In this document: positions 23,160 through 34,955 of the stretch, in pieces
Numbering within the stretch: position 1 is the first letter of the stretch
Layout of the letters: every line of letters starts with the position of its first letter
Source: Tubulanus polymorphus
Taxonomy: Eukaryota > Nemertea > Palaeonemertea > Tubulaniformes > Tubulanidae
Assembly: GCF_964204645.1 (NCBI RefSeq)
Contig: NC_134027.1
Coordinates: forward strand, 25,718,485 to 25,782,484
DNA length: 64,000 bases
Direction: 5' to 3'
Translations under genes and position numbers: made by a program
Notes under the pieces: model-generated
The model's database searches: none
The model's input: only the letters and a program-made list of their open reading frames with translations
What the model was told of the DNA's origin: nothing

Positions 23160-23505
23160 TTTGATGGATGGGGGTAAAACAAAAGAATCAGAATGAGAGG
23201 GGTTCAGACTAGTGTCGGTGCCGACTGCTCTCCCGGTTCAGCAGTGGCTCTCTCTCACCTCAAACGCCGGCAGTAGCTTCGATACACTGTTTGTTTTATC
23301 TATAAACTCTCTCTCGCTATCAGTAGGATTAGTAGGATTACTCGACCGTATTGGTCCGGATTAAACCGGATTATCCGCTGCTGTGTTGTTTGTGAGCTAC
23401 GCCTGCGTTCCGCCGAAGCTCTACCCGTACGCGCTCTACAGTGAACTGGTTTAGTTGTTATGAAGATTTTGCGCCGCGAAAGAATTCACATTCGATCGAC
23501 CTAGG
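23160..23505 (+). promoter_or_regulatory. GRIP: possible GRIP promoter/5' non-coding exon
   Basis: A repeat-free, GC-richer stretch with CTCTCTCTCACC and several CCGG motifs ends in CGACCTAG followed by GTATCT, a possible splice donor. The one short frame inside ends at that TAG. It has the look of an upstream untranslated first exon, but nothing in the sequence proves transcription. Confidence 0.25.
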
Positions 23506-24159
23506 TATCTCATAAACGCCGATGACAAGATATGGTGGATTGATTTCTGAACTTTTTTGGGTAATAGTGTTGTGAGCCCATTTTAGAGAAAAGATTTATC
23601 TCAAATTGTACGTTTAGTTATTTAAATAGTAGTTCATGTTTTTAATGAGTAAACTTAACAACTGCTTAGAGATTGAACATCATAAAAAACTGAACCAAGA
23701 ATCCATTGAATTAAGATTCAGTTTTTTGTGTGGTTAAAATTAGTTTTGACGCCTTTATTCCTAGCTGTTTTCCAGAGTCGTAATCCACCAATGTAAAGAA
23801 ATCTTTGATACCGATTAATGATCTAATTCTTGATGAGTTTTTCCTACTGCTAAAGTGCTTATCTCTAATTTTCTGAGTTGAAAAAATCTTTGAAACCAAG
23901 TAGGTAAAGTAGTTCATAGTTAAAGTAAAAAAATTGTAACCATAAAATTGTTGGTACTTTGTGCACCGAGATATTTTTAAAACATCATTTTTTGTAGACA
24001 TATTTTTCATGTATTCATTTTATAATATTAATATCAAGTTGATTCAGGTGTTTCGAAATATCTAATGTTTTACATTGGAGGCCAGGATTTTGTTCTCTTA
24101 TGTCAATACTACCACCACCACCACCTCCGCTCGTAGGAAAAAATTAACGCGCTTATAAA

Positions 24160-24787
24160 TGTAAGTTTTCGCGCGCGACCTCGGCACTTGGCTTAACGAA
24201 CAGAGACAGGCATTTAGTTATTGTCAGCGATTTCGAAATCCGCTATTTTTGCACTCCGGAAAAATGAACTCGAAAATCGCAACTCTTTGATACTTCCGTC
24301 TAATTTTACTCAAATCTAATTTGCTTTTTTTGCGGTGACCGGATGTGTATAAATGCCGGGAAATTGCTGAAAAACAACTTTTTAGAACAATTTTTCTGGT
24401 ATCTCAAGTTCTTTGAACCGTAAAGAAGGGATTTTTCGCCGCTATTTTTGCGTCTGAATTGTATCTGGACTAAGAGTCGGTGCACGTGCTTTAACTTATT
24501 TCTGAAAAATGGAATACATTCACTAAAACGTTAGTTTCAACAAGCTGTTTGAGATTTTGTTTTAAAAGAACATTTTTCGACGGAAAAATCTCCGTACTTT
24601 TCTGAAAGAAGAACGGTGATCGAAGTTTAGTGCTCCGGAACGATACTATTTATCGACAAGTTGTTGGATGAATCTAGTAGTGGGACGGAATTTGACCTCT
24701 TCGCCGAAATATCTGCTCTTTTTGTGATTCGAAAAAAAAATTCGATACTCAGCGCCAAAGAGGAAAGTTTGATTTGAAAGAACAGCG
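24160..24787 (+). promoter_or_regulatory. GRIP: possible 5' untranslated exon of GRIP
   Basis: The stretch is CG-rich for this window and largely free of ATG-initiated frames and repeats. It ends at AACAGCG with a consensus donor GTGAGT. A strong CT-rich acceptor at 25762 lies just upstream of the first coding exon at 25869, so the two could be spliced. This is inferred from splice signals only. Confidence 0.35.
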
Positions 24788-25762
24788 GTGAGTGCTCTCT
24801 CTATCCCGGGCGCACGCTGGCATATTAGATCATCATCTATTCGTCGGTTTAGTTTACTCTGCCGTGCGCTTATGAATGATTTAATTAGCGGAGTTAGTTT
24901 TCTGCGAGGGGGAGAGGGAGGTATAAACTAAGCGGATATTAGTTGAACGCGGATAATGTAGGGTAGGATCAGCCTCTTGCCGCCGCGTCGCGAGATTTCG
25001 GGACTCTTTGAGATTCGATGCAGAATCTTCGCGAGAAGATTCTTCTTCTTTCTTCTTCCTTCGTCCTAATTGAAGGAGAACGTTTTCGTCTATCGCTTCA
25101 GCCACGATCTGTATGTAAAAGCTAACGTTGCGCTAACAGCGATAAAATCATTAACGGTTGTCCGTCTGTCCGCGTACGTGTTGTTAATCGTTGGATTGAT
25201 GATTCCGATACCGATAGTAAACGGATCGCAGGCCGTCCGTCGATGATCAGAAGTTTGTTACAATCCTCCAGATGCGCCGATAATACGAGGAACTGATGAT
25301 TTCGATTTGAAAGTCTGTGTTTTGATCTACTAGAACGTTTCAGTGTTGCGAGGATTTAACGTCGAAAGCTTTGGAAAAATCGATAGCTTTCGACAAATCG
25401 ATAGCTTTCGACCATTTGTATTGTACATAAGCCGTAAGTGTACCGTGAAAAGTGAATTTTTACATAAACGTTTTTGAAAAAGATTTTCGTTAATTCGTTC
25501 GTACGGACTAACGCTAGCCGGTTCGCAGCGTTTTTGAGGATGATCGCGTTAAACGAACGCGCGTTCGAGGACATTTCATCGGCGGAAATTCGCGCGGCGT
25601 TTTTTTTTTAGTCGAATCGAAATTTCTTATTTTTCCGCCGGAAAAATGCTCGGATTTTAACGAGTGAAAAAAACGACGCTCTTACTCACTGATAAGTGTT
25701 TCAAGTGTGAGAGTTCTAGTGTTGCAGTTCTCTCCATTTCTCTCTCTCTCTCTAAACAACAG

Positions 25763-25959
25763 CTCTTGACACTATATGTATATATGTATATTTATCTGGT
25801 GCTTCGTTTCGTTCGTTGATGTTGATGATCGTGAAATGGTGTGAATTCGTTTCATAAAAAGAAAAACGATGAAAATCATTGATAGCTGTTTTCCTTGTTT
25901 TTCCAAGAAGAATAAACGTGCTGAGAATACGGGATCGTTCGCAGATCAGGATAGAATCG
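25763..25959 (+). CDS. GRIP: GRIP alternative first coding exon A
   Basis: A pyrimidine-rich acceptor (CTCTCTCTCTAAACAACAG) ends at 25762. The coding start is ATG 25869, and the exon ends AATCG with donor GTGAGT at 25960. It encodes MKIIDSCFPCFSKKNKRAEN and TGSFADQDRI, then one base (G) that combines with AT of the exon at 48877 to make Asp. Two cysteines (7 and 10) followed by KKNKR look like an N-terminal palmitoylation signal and resemble the Cys-plus-basic N-terminus of vertebrate GRIP1. The precise phase match to the common exon supports the call. The coding part is 25869-25959. Confidence 0.72.
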
Positions 25960-26014
25960 GTGAGTGCTGCATGCTTCAACTCTCGAGCATCATGGACCCT
26001 ACGTGGGTTTTTCC

Positions 26015-26220
26015 TAACTTGACTCTGGGTCCAGTCAGACAGTTTGGGATTACCCTGACTGTGGATCCAGTTCCACAGTTGTGTGGGTTTAATTTGACTC
26101 TGGATCCAGTTCCACAGTTGTGTGGGTTTAATTTGACTCTGGATCCAGTTCCACAGTTGTGTGGGTTTCATTTGACTCTGGACCAAGTTCCACAGTTGTG
26201 TAGGTTTAATTTGAATCAGA
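26015..26220. repeat. 41-base minisatellite, GGATCCAGTTCCACAG family
   Basis: About five copies of a unit of roughly 41 bases contain GGATCCAGTTCCACAG, TTGTGTGGGTTTAATTTGAC. It starts only about 55 bases after the donor of exon A. Larger inverted copies occur at 34260-34950 and 39000-39360. Confidence 0.85.
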
Positions 26221-28890
26221 TCATTTTGACGCCGATCCAAACCCTGCCTGCACTGCTTTTGAAATACGGATATTGCTAGCCCTCAGCCATGAATAGTAAA
26301 ATCACCACACTGTTGCTACTGGTGTTGGAGATTACTGGGGCCCACATGTTTGATAGTGAAACAACATCCCCCTCCCCTGCTTTACCCCCTTCCTCCCCAC
26401 CCCCGTGCCCCCTCAGGTAAACCACTTGTATAAATGATGGTGTTGATATATGCGCTCATGTAACTGTGATTAGGTTTCAACCTTGTTATACATTTGTACA
26501 GTGTCAGCGCCTATTTATGCGAGATTTTTCATCCATCTCCGCCTTCACTGTGAACTATAACCGACCAAGAGCACTTCTTCTTTATTTTGCTCACGAAAAT
26601 CTGATGCCTCGAAATTCGCGCTATGCCGATAATTGTGAAGATACGATGCATAACCTTCTTCTTTTTAGAAGAACATTTTTCTCTGAGCTGAGAAAAAATG
26701 TTTCATTCACATCACGTATTTTGGTCAATGATCGGTATAAAAAAGATATTTGGGGTTTTTTTCTTTAAAAAGAAACTGTATATGGCCGGTTCTTAACGTC
26801 CCGCTAACATCGGAACCGAATTTCCCAATTATGTACTTTCATGTAAACAAAAAATTCTGTAAACTCGACCGCCGATCACACAACTATATCTGTACTTTGA
26901 TTTCCGATTTCAAAATCAAAACCTTTGTATTATTCCCGGCTGGTGTGGTGGGTCTGTAAGGGACACCAAATCAAAATAGCAAACGAAATCTACCAATCAA
27001 ATAGATAACAACAGGGTCAATCCCTATTTCAAGTTCAAACATCAGAATTTTTTCCTGCAGTTGAAAGTTCGGCATTCTCCATTCTGCTTATCCCGCTTTA
27101 AACGCGTATTTCTGTCAGAAAGTATGAACGAAAATTTTTTTCAAAGTTTTTTGTTTTACTAACTCGGTTTTTGCCCGAACTGTGAAAGTTGCAAAAATCG
27201 AAGTTGAGATTGATTCCTGCATTTGAAAGAAGTTGATAGATGTTCTACTATGTTGATCGGGGGTATATGAGGATAGAGTTTTAGGATGGTACTGATAGCT
27301 ACAGCTGTATTCTCTTGTCATTTCATTTATTGCGATGAATGCTTACCTAACTTGTATAAATAAGTTTACTTGTTTCTGTTGGTATCAATCAAAGCTTGTT
27401 CTTACTGTAACTTGTACGGATATCACTGCCGGCAGATAGTTTCGTTTAAGAACTTAAGCAAATCGTCAAAACATTCAACTGAAGTTGAATCAACAAATCA
27501 ACTCTACGGTATATACTCTAGATTTGAGTTCAGGGGTCGGAGTTTAAGGATGTGCAGTAACCCAGCTTTTCTGCATTTCTCATTGGAATTTTTATTTAGA
27601 TAAACTAAGGAACTGGGACCAGTTTCACGAAAAGTTTAAACCTAAAGCGGTTAAGTTTGAACTGTTGTCCTCTTTGAAAACATGAAGTAAACCAATGGCA
27701 ATTACACCAACAAATTCAGTTAACCTTTTTTGTGAAACTGGGCCCTGGGCAGACTTAACTCCATTAGTGGTCTTAGATCCCAGGAATAGTCTTAAGTTAG
27801 ATTGGCTATAGAAATAAGTTAGTCTTAGACTGGTCAGAATGAAACTGGCCCCAGTGTAATAAATCTGATGTGCTCCAGCACCCTATGTTCTGTTGGATAT
27901 ACTAATATTCGAGCCTTCTTGGTTGTAGGACTAGTTTTCATTACCATGATACCCATTTTTGGATGTGACTGGTCTTGATAGGCTACACAATGCTCCCTGT
28001 TCCCAAATTTCATTGGTCCAGTCCCACAGTTACGACCCAAGTCTAGAAGTGCTATTAAAAATCTTTGTATGATTAGCTATATAGAACTAAGATGGTCTTT
28101 TAGACTACGATTTTGAATCTAGGCCTCGACTGTGCAAGCCTCGCTTGCAACTTCTAGAAGCAAAACACTTTATTTATTTAACATTTCTTTCCAATTGATG
28201 CTTATAGTATTTCTTATTCAATCTGTATAATTACATGTATCAGAAGACCTCCCTGGATAACTGTAAAGCTCGTTTGTAGCAGAAGCCAGCCAGAGTTGAA
28301 TACGTCGTATTTTTGTAGCTAGCATTCATATTTGTTATAGTTCATCAACATATTTTTCTCTCTCTTTTCTTTTTATATTCACTTCCAACACCTGACATTT
28401 AAAAATCACTTCTACCTGTATGGTTCACTAGTATTCGCGGTAAGGTGACAGGGCTTCAGGCAAACAGTTGTTTAAGCTCAATTTTCTTTCGCTTTTTCGC
28501 TTTCTTTCAATTTTCTTTTGCAAACTTTTCAATACGTTTTTAAAGGATGAAATTTATTTTTAGCTGTTGTGGTGGTTAAATGTAGTTCAAAAGCATTTTT
28601 CATGATGGATGGTTCATTGGGTTTTGAGCCAACGGTTCTTAAGCTAACTGTCCAATTAAGCTATACGGTCCAGCTCAAGGCCAATATTGCAAAAATGTGG
28701 CGTTAACAAGTTATATTTTGAAAGAGTAATAGCACTGGTCGTATTTTTTATTGCAGATGATTCAGTTCATCAAACACTTGTTATTATGTGAATTTCGTTA
28801 GGCCTATGATGTTACTGATCTAAGCTGTAAAATCTTTTAGAAAATGAAATATCTTCTTAGCTTTCATATATTTTGACATGACCTGAAGTC
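26221..28890. other. GRIP: GRIP intron 1, part before GPCR pair
   Basis: No exon is recognised. The stretch includes a repeat at about 26805-27005 that recurs inverted at about 49905-50115 (shared CGACCGCCGATCACACAACT and GGGACACCAAATC), the foldback MITE at 27615, and a copy of a TTAGACTGGTC-type repeat near 27760-28130. Confidence 0.5.
27615..27745. mobile_element. foldback MITE, GTTTCACGAAAAG type, copy 2
   Basis: This is a close copy of the element at 21625. The left tip GGGACCAGTTTCACGAAAAG mirrors the right tip TTTTTTGTGAAACTGGGCCC, and the interior is the same apart from a few substitutions. Confidence 0.8.
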
Positions 28891-29677
28891 ATTAATATTC
28901 AGTAGCATGCGCATAACAGTATGTAAAATGACAGGTGAATCCTCGCTAAAATAGATCTGCAATTATTTAGGCATTTGGTAACAAGAAAACAAACTTAAAA
29001 GTTTATTGACACCTTTAAGAATTCGTATATTGCTTAATATTGTCAACAATTAATAATATAATATGAATTATATAATATTAAGGATCAAGAAAGTTTTTTG
29101 GATTTGAATATATCGATAATTGAATTGAATTGACCGGCAACCAGTCCAGCCCCGATATATTGATCGACGTAATGCACGTCCTCTCAAAAATAGTTATCAA
29201 GATTCATCAGATGTGGAATGTGTTTAATGAAAAAATAAACACCAAAATTCACAATTGTAATTGTTACTTCGAAACGCCAATATTGATGATGTAGCGCACA
29301 TCACACAGAACCCCTTAAGATAATGCAGTATCAATGTATATAAACATTATTATAACGGGTTTCACAGCGTCAGAAAATCAAGCTGTGTATATTGGTGATT
29401 GCTGTGAAGGAAAAAAATGCTCGGCACATTTTAAACCGGTCGTTTTAGCGAGAGATTAGGTTTACGTCTGTTAGCTGGAATGATACATGTTTATATCGAA
29501 TTGAATTGCTTGTAAAAGGTTAGGTTCTGTAAGTGTTCAATTTCTCCTTATAGATTTATTTAATGCATCGAATACTGATCACTATTTGTTTAAGATTATC
29601 GAGACAGAACTGGAAAGCAGACTCCTATACGCTGAATAATCGGAAATGTCGTATCAAAGTATAAGTCAACGGTAATT

Positions 29678-30619
29678 TTAATTTCTAAAGCGGATTTTCA
29701 TGCAGAAATATTCGCGAATTTCTCGTCCCAGTAAAAGATATATGTAGAAATTTACGACAAAGTTACACGCAAGAAAGTGAGTGGAAATATCATATAGAAA
29801 ATTTCTCTGCTCCGGTGAGACCGGTAAAAATGAAATAAAAGTATTTGGAAGTGTAAATATTGCAAATGCTAGTGAAACTGTTACGAGCATTATTGTTGTA
29901 CGTTTCGATTTTGTAGTTTTCTGATCGGACGAAACTATTTTTGAACCTCCAAATAACTGAATTATAATTACAGAATTTGATATCACGATCAAACTTAGCG
30001 GTAGGAGGAAAACATAGGTTACATATGAGGAGAAAAATTTGATTTGGTCGAGTAATTCATAGTAACATCCGAAGAACTGGTCAGTCGTATGTATCGATAA
30101 AGTTGGTAGAAGGTACAGGATCAGTGCACTCACTGCAGTAATTAACAATATAGCTAATCTAGCGAATCTAGGTGTACATATCAAACGAGATGAGAACAGG
30201 AAGAGAACAACTGCCACACGTTCTATAGATATCGCTACTATTAACCATGTACTATAGCTGCACGCAAGTGTCATTGTAAATTCATATATTTGACAACTAA
30301 TCACTGAATTCATCAAGAATATAGGATCATCTTTAACATGTAAAAGAACAAACTGCAAAACAGGCATCAGTGTAAAATTGATACAGAACGTGAAATCACT
30401 TACAGACAAAACGATAAGATAGTTTGCGTAAGATAAACTGCGGAATCTGTGACTTATCATTATCAGGAAAGTAGCTGAATTCCCGAAGGCTCCTAGGAGG
30501 AACAAGATAGTTAGAATGACCAATGTAACAGTACGGTAGATTCCAGACCTGTTTACGATAGACATAATAACAATGTAACTGTTGTAAGTTCGACCGATTT
30601 GGATCTGAGTAGAATTCAT
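29678..30619 (-). CDS. class A (rhodopsin-like) peptide-type GPCR, copy 1
   Basis: An intact single-exon frame of 313 residues has seven hydrophobic segments. It has N-glycosylation sites near the N-terminus (NST at 2; NRS at 23) and GNSATFLIMI in TM1, LSVSDF in TM2 and a Cys before TM3. SIERVAVVLFLFSSR stands in place of the DRY region, and the TM7/helix 8 stretch is VNFYIYLLLGREIREYF in place of NPxxY. TM6 lacks the usual CWxP. The Glu-Arg at the end of TM3 and the NFxIY in TM7 are like those of lophotrochozoan FMRFamide- and related peptide-receptor expansions. The ligand cannot be told. The gene lies inside GRIP intron 1 on the opposite strand, with a paralogue 2.4 kb away. Confidence 0.9.
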   Translation of the reverse strand: MNSTQIQIGRTYNSYIVIMSIVNRSGIYRTVTLVILTILFLLGAFGNSATFLIMISHRFRSLSYANYLIVLSVSDFTFCINFTLMPVLQFVLLHVKDDPIFLMNSVISCQIYEFTMTLACSYSTWLIVAISIERVAVVLFLFSSRLICTPRFARLAILLITAVSALILYLLPTLSIHTTDQFFGCYYELLDQIKFFSSYVTYVFLLPLSLIVISNSVIIIQLFGGSKIVSSDQKTTKSKRTTIMLVTVSLAFAIFTLPNTFISFLPVSPEQRNFLYDISTHFLACNFVVNFYIYLLLGREIREYFCMKIRFRN

Positions 30620-32052
30620 GATTGCTGATGATGAAATGAGAGTGTTCGAGAGCTACAAGCAATCATCTTGCTCGTAGCTGAGAGTGTACCAACTATCCCA
30701 TAGTGTACTACTATCTGAGAGTGTCCTGACTGTCTGAAAGTGCGAGTGTCTGAGAGTGTCCTGTCTGAGCGTGCACCGACTATCTGAGTGTCCTGACTGT
30801 CTGAGTGTTCACTGAATGTCTGAGAATGTTCTGGAACTGACCGAGTCTTCTCACATATTGGAAAATTAATTTACTATAAAGATATCACTAAGTCTATTAT
30901 ATATGTATATTTACAGCTACAATCCATTTGTAAAATGTATTGTTAACTGTAAATAGAAAATGAATTCTCAGAAATCTAACACAATTTACTCAGATTTTGT
31001 GACTGTTTATTATCGTGTAGAATATAAATGCAACTAGATTAAAAATGAATATTCGTTGTACAAGAATTCATTGTAAATGGTGTAATATATGTTATAGTAA
31101 AACATCTGAACAGGTTGGAAAATGTCTATCAGTTCCATACAGGGCAAACACAGCATCAGTTCATCATTCAAATACATAAATACACTGGACAGTAGCCAGG
31201 AATACTCAAGGCAGTTCTCATTCTTAGAATATAATCTTTCCATTTCATCAAAAAGCCGACATTTCATTAATATTCAGTCATTAATATTCAGTAGCATGCG
31301 CATAACAGTATGTAAAATGACAGGTGAATCCTCACTAAAATAGATCTGCAATTATTTAGGCATTTGGTAACAAGAAAACAAACTTATTGACACCTTAGAA
31401 AAAGTACATGTATATTGCCAAATATTGTCAACAATTAATAATATAATATGAATTATGTAATATCAAGGATGAAGAAATATTTTTTTGGATTTGAATATAT
31501 CGATAATTGAATTGAATTGACCGGCAAACAGTCCAGCCTCGATATATTGATCGACGTAATGCACGTCCTCTCAAAAATAGTTATCAAGATTCATCAGATA
31601 TGAAATGTGTTTAATAAAAAAATAAACACCAAAATTCACAATTGTAATTGTTATTTTGAAACGCCAATATTGATGATGTAGCGCACATCACACAGAACCC
31701 CTTAAGATAATGCAGTATCAATGTATTTAAACATTATTATAACGGTTTTAACAGCGTCAAAAAATCAAGCTGTGTATATTGGTAATTGCTGTGAAGGAAA
31801 ATAAAAGCACGGCACATTTTAAACCGGTCGTTTTAGCAAAGGATTAGGTTTACGTCTGTTAGCTGGAATGATACATGTTTATATCGAATTGAATTGCTTG
31901 TAAAATGGTAGGTTCTGTAAGTGTTCAATTTCTCCTTATAGATTAGATCGAATACTGATCACTATTTGTTTAAGATTATCGAGACAGAACTGGAAAGCAG
32001 ACTCCTTTATACTGAATAATCGGAAATGTCGTATCAAAGTTTAAGTCAACAG

Positions 32053-33003
32053 TTATTTGACTGAATTTCTACAGCGGATTTTCATGCAGAAATATTCGCG
32101 AATTTCTCGTCCCAGTAAAAGATATATATAGAAATTTACGACAAAGTTACACGTAACAAAGTGAGTGGAAATGTCATATAGAAAATTTCTCTGCTCCGGT
32201 GAGACCGGTAAAAATGAAATGAAAGTATTTGGAATTGTAAATATTGCAAATGCTAGTGAAACTGTTACGAGCATTATTGTCGTACGTTTCGATTTTGTAG
32301 TTTTCTGGTCGGACGAAACCAGTTTCGAACCTCTGAATAACTGAATTATTATAACAGAATTCGATATCATGATCAAAATTAGCGGTAGGACAAACACGTA
32401 GACTACGATTAAGCCGAAATAGAATATTTGGTCGCATAATGTGTGGTAACATCCGAAAAACTGGTCAGTCGTATGTATCGAAAAAGTAGGAATAAGGTTT
32501 AGAACTAGTGCATTTACCGCAATAATTATCAATATAGCAAACCTAGCGAATCTCGGTGTACATATCAAACGAGATGAGAACGGGAAGAGCACAACTGCCG
32601 CTCGCTCCAGAGTTATCGCTACTATCAACCACGAACTATTGCTGCACGCGAGTGTCATTGTAAATTCATATATTTGACAACTAATCACTGAATTCATCAA
32701 GAATATAGGATCATCTTTAACATGTAAAAGAACAAACTGTAAAACAGGCATCAGTGTGAAATTGATACAGAACGTGAAATCACTGAGACACAAAATGATC
32801 AGATAGTTCGCGTAAGATAAACTGCGGAATCTGTGACTTATCATTATTAGGAAAGTAGTCGAATTTCCAAAGGCTCCAAACAGGAATAAGATAGGCAGAA
32901 TGATCAGTGTCACAGTACGGTAGATTCCAGACCTGTTCACCACGGACATGATAACCATGTAACTGTTATAAGTTCGACCGATTTGCATCTGAGTAGAATT
33001 CAT
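32053..33003 (-). CDS. class A (rhodopsin-like) peptide-type GPCR, copy 2
   Basis: An intact single-exon frame of 316 residues is very close to the copy at 29678. Differences cluster in TM4 to TM5 (for example SALILYLLPTLS against NALVLNLIPTFS, and the QIFYFGLIVVYVFVLPLILI stretch), the region that often shapes ligand specificity. It keeps GNSTTFLIMI in TM1, TLERAAVVLFPFSSR after TM3 and VNFYIYLLLGREIREYF in TM7, and adds SVK at the C-terminus. Upstream of its start codon lies an expanded 69-base repeat not seen at that size in copy 1. Both copies are open throughout, so both are probably functional or very recently duplicated. Confidence 0.9.
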   Translation of the reverse strand: MNSTQMQIGRTYNSYMVIMSVVNRSGIYRTVTLIILPILFLFGAFGNSTTFLIMISHRFRSLSYANYLIILCLSDFTFCINFTLMPVLQFVLLHVKDDPIFLMNSVISCQIYEFTMTLACSNSSWLIVAITLERAAVVLFPFSSRLICTPRFARFAILIIIAVNALVLNLIPTFSIHTTDQFFGCYHTLCDQIFYFGLIVVYVFVLPLILIMISNSVIIIQLFRGSKLVSSDQKTTKSKRTTIMLVTVSLAFAIFTIPNTFISFLPVSPEQRNFLYDISTHFVTCNFVVNFYIYLLLGREIREYFCMKIRCRNSVK

Positions 33004-33088
33004 GACTCCTGATGATCAAATGAGAGTGTTCGAGAGCTACAAGCAATAATCTTGCTCGTAGCTGAGAGTGTACCAACTATCCCATAGT

Positions 33089-33345
33089 GTACTACTATCT
33101 GAGAGTGTCCTGACTGTCTGAAAGTGCGAGTGTCTGAGAGTGTCCTGTCTGAGCGTGCACCGACTATCTGAGAGTGTCCTGACTGTCTGAAAGTGCGAGT
33201 GTCTGAGAGTGTCCTGTCTGAGCGTGCACCGACTATCTGAGAGTGTCCTGACTGTCTGAAAGTGCGAGTGTCTGAGAGTGTCCTGTCTGAGAGTGCACCG
33301 ACTATCTGAGTGTCCTGACTCTGAGTGTGCACTGAATGTCTGAGA
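33089..33345. repeat. 69-base minisatellite upstream of GPCR copy 2
   Basis: A 69-base unit built from TCTGAGAGTGTCCTGACTG and TGAAAGTGCGAGTGTCTGAG is present about three times. The matching stretch of copy 1 (30705-30840) has about one unit. It begins about 85 bases upstream of the start codon. The open frame through it (33000-33374) is periodic and is not taken as a gene. Confidence 0.88.
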
Positions 33346-33780
33346 ATGTTCTGGAACTGACAGGGTCTTCTCACATATCGGAAAATTAATTTACTATAAA
33401 GATATCACTAAGTCTATTATATATGTATATTTATAGCTACAATCCATTTGTAAAATGTATTGTTAACTGTAAATATAAAATGAATTCTCAGAAATCTAAC
33501 GCAATTTACTCAGATTTTGTGACTGTTTATTATTGTGTAGAATATAAATGCAACTAGATTAAAAATGAATATTCGTTGTACAAGAATTCATTGTAAATGG
33601 TGGAATATATGTTATAGTAAAACATCTGAACAGGTTGGAAAATGTCTATCAGTTCCATACAGGGCAAACACAGCATCAGTTCTTCATTCAAATACATGAA
33701 TACACTGGACAGTAACCGGGAATACTTAAGGCAGTTCTCATTCTTAGAATAAAATATTTCCATTTCATCAATAAGCCAAC

Positions 33781-33865
33781 AACATGGAACAGGAACTTGG
33801 GATTTGAACCGTGCCTCTCGCCAGTCAGCTTTGTATCTACCCACTCGACCACCGAGTTCTGGTGG
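33781..33865 (-). mobile_element. tRNA-derived SINE head
   Basis: The minus strand has an A-box-like GGTGGTCGAGTGG (33846-33858 region) and a perfect-looking B box GGTTCAAATCC at tRNA spacing, in the order of a Ser/Leu-type tRNA. Acceptor and T stems pair only partly. It abuts the right end of the GPCR duplication. Confidence 0.6.
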
Positions 33866-34259
33866 TTTTCTCTGTAAGTTTGTCTGGTCAGTGTGGCGAT
33901 CGAGTTAGCCGTGGTGACCAGTCAGGTGTGGTGACTCTATTCACACCCGCTATCAATCACTGATTTCATCGGTCTCATTCAGGGCGTTGTCAGGAGTTTT
34001 CAAGAAGTACAATGTTTGTAGCTGATGATGTCATACTTCCAATTCGTTTGCCTATTGCGAAAAATTTCCGTAAAACATGTGGCACACTTTATACCTATAA
34101 GGTCCTTAGATCAGGTTTTTTCAACAGAGGGGTCATATAGTGTCTATTTTACGATCTGAAAATTTCTTATAAACCTGATCTTGAATTTTAGTGAAATAGA
34201 AAAAAATATGCCAAAATCTAAGCAAATTGCTGTTTTTTGTACATATATATTGCTTATGA

Positions 34260-34955
34260 ACTCAAACCCACTCAAACTCACTGGAACTAGATTGAGAGTC
34301 AAATTAAGCCCACACAACTGGAACTGGATTCGGAGTCAAACCCACACAACTGTGGAACTAGGTTGAGAGTCAAACCCTCACAACTGTGGAGGTTAAGAGT
34401 CTAATTAAGCCCACACAACTGGAACTGGATTCGGAGTCAAACCCACACAACTGTGGAACTAGGTTGAGAGTCAAACCCTCACAACTGTAGATATTAAGAG
34501 TCAAATTAAACCCACACAACTGTGGAACTAGGTTGAGAGTCAAACCCACACAACTGTGGAGGTTAAGGGTCAATTAAACCCACACAACTGTGGAACTGGA
34601 TCCAGAGTCAACTTAAACCCACAGAACTGTGGAACTGGATCCAGAGTCAAATTAAACCTACACAACTGTGGAACTAAGTTGAGAGTCAAACCCACACAAC
34701 TGTGGAGGTTAAGAGTCAATTAAACCCACACAACTGTGGAACTGGATCCAGAGTCAACTTAAACCCACACAACTGTGGAACTGGATCCAGAGTCAACTTA
34801 AACCCACAGAATTGTGGAACTGGATCCAGAGTCAACTTAAACCCACAGAATTGTGGAACTGGATCCAGAGTCAAATTAAACCCACAGAATTGTGGAACTG
34901 GATCCTGAGTCCAATTAAACCCACACAACTGTGGAACAGAATTGATAGTCACACC
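34260..34955. repeat. 41-base minisatellite, about 16 copies
   Basis: Units of about 41 bases read ACACAACTGTGGAACTGGAT then CCAGAGTCAAATTAAACCC, with variants lacking part of the unit. It is the reverse-complement family of 26015-26220. Frames on both strands across it are repetitive (for example NCGTGSRVNLNPQ) and are not taken as genes. Confidence 0.93.

Larger units (their letters stand above)
28891..33780. repeat. tandem duplication carrying two GPCR genes
   Basis: Copy 1 (28891-31279) and copy 2 (31280-33780) align over their whole length with few differences: both begin ATTAATATTCAGTAGCATGC and end near CATTTCATCA(A/T)(A/T)AAGCC. Each carries one minus-strand GPCR gene with its flanks. 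Copy 2 is longer mainly because of extra 69-base units at about 33145-33310. Confidence 0.93.

Noticed and set aside
25752-26279. 162- and 136-codon overlapping frames on opposite strands
   Set aside because: Both run through the 41-base minisatellite. Only the first 30 codons of the plus frame (25869-25959) are accepted, as GRIP first exon A.
33000-33374. 124-codon minus-strand frame
   Set aside because: It is a 23-residue periodic translation of the 69-base minisatellite upstream of a GPCR gene.
34702-34952. Open frames on both strands with repeated NCGTGSRVNL or VPQLCGF units
   Set aside because: They follow from the 41-base minisatellite, which lacks stops in several frames.
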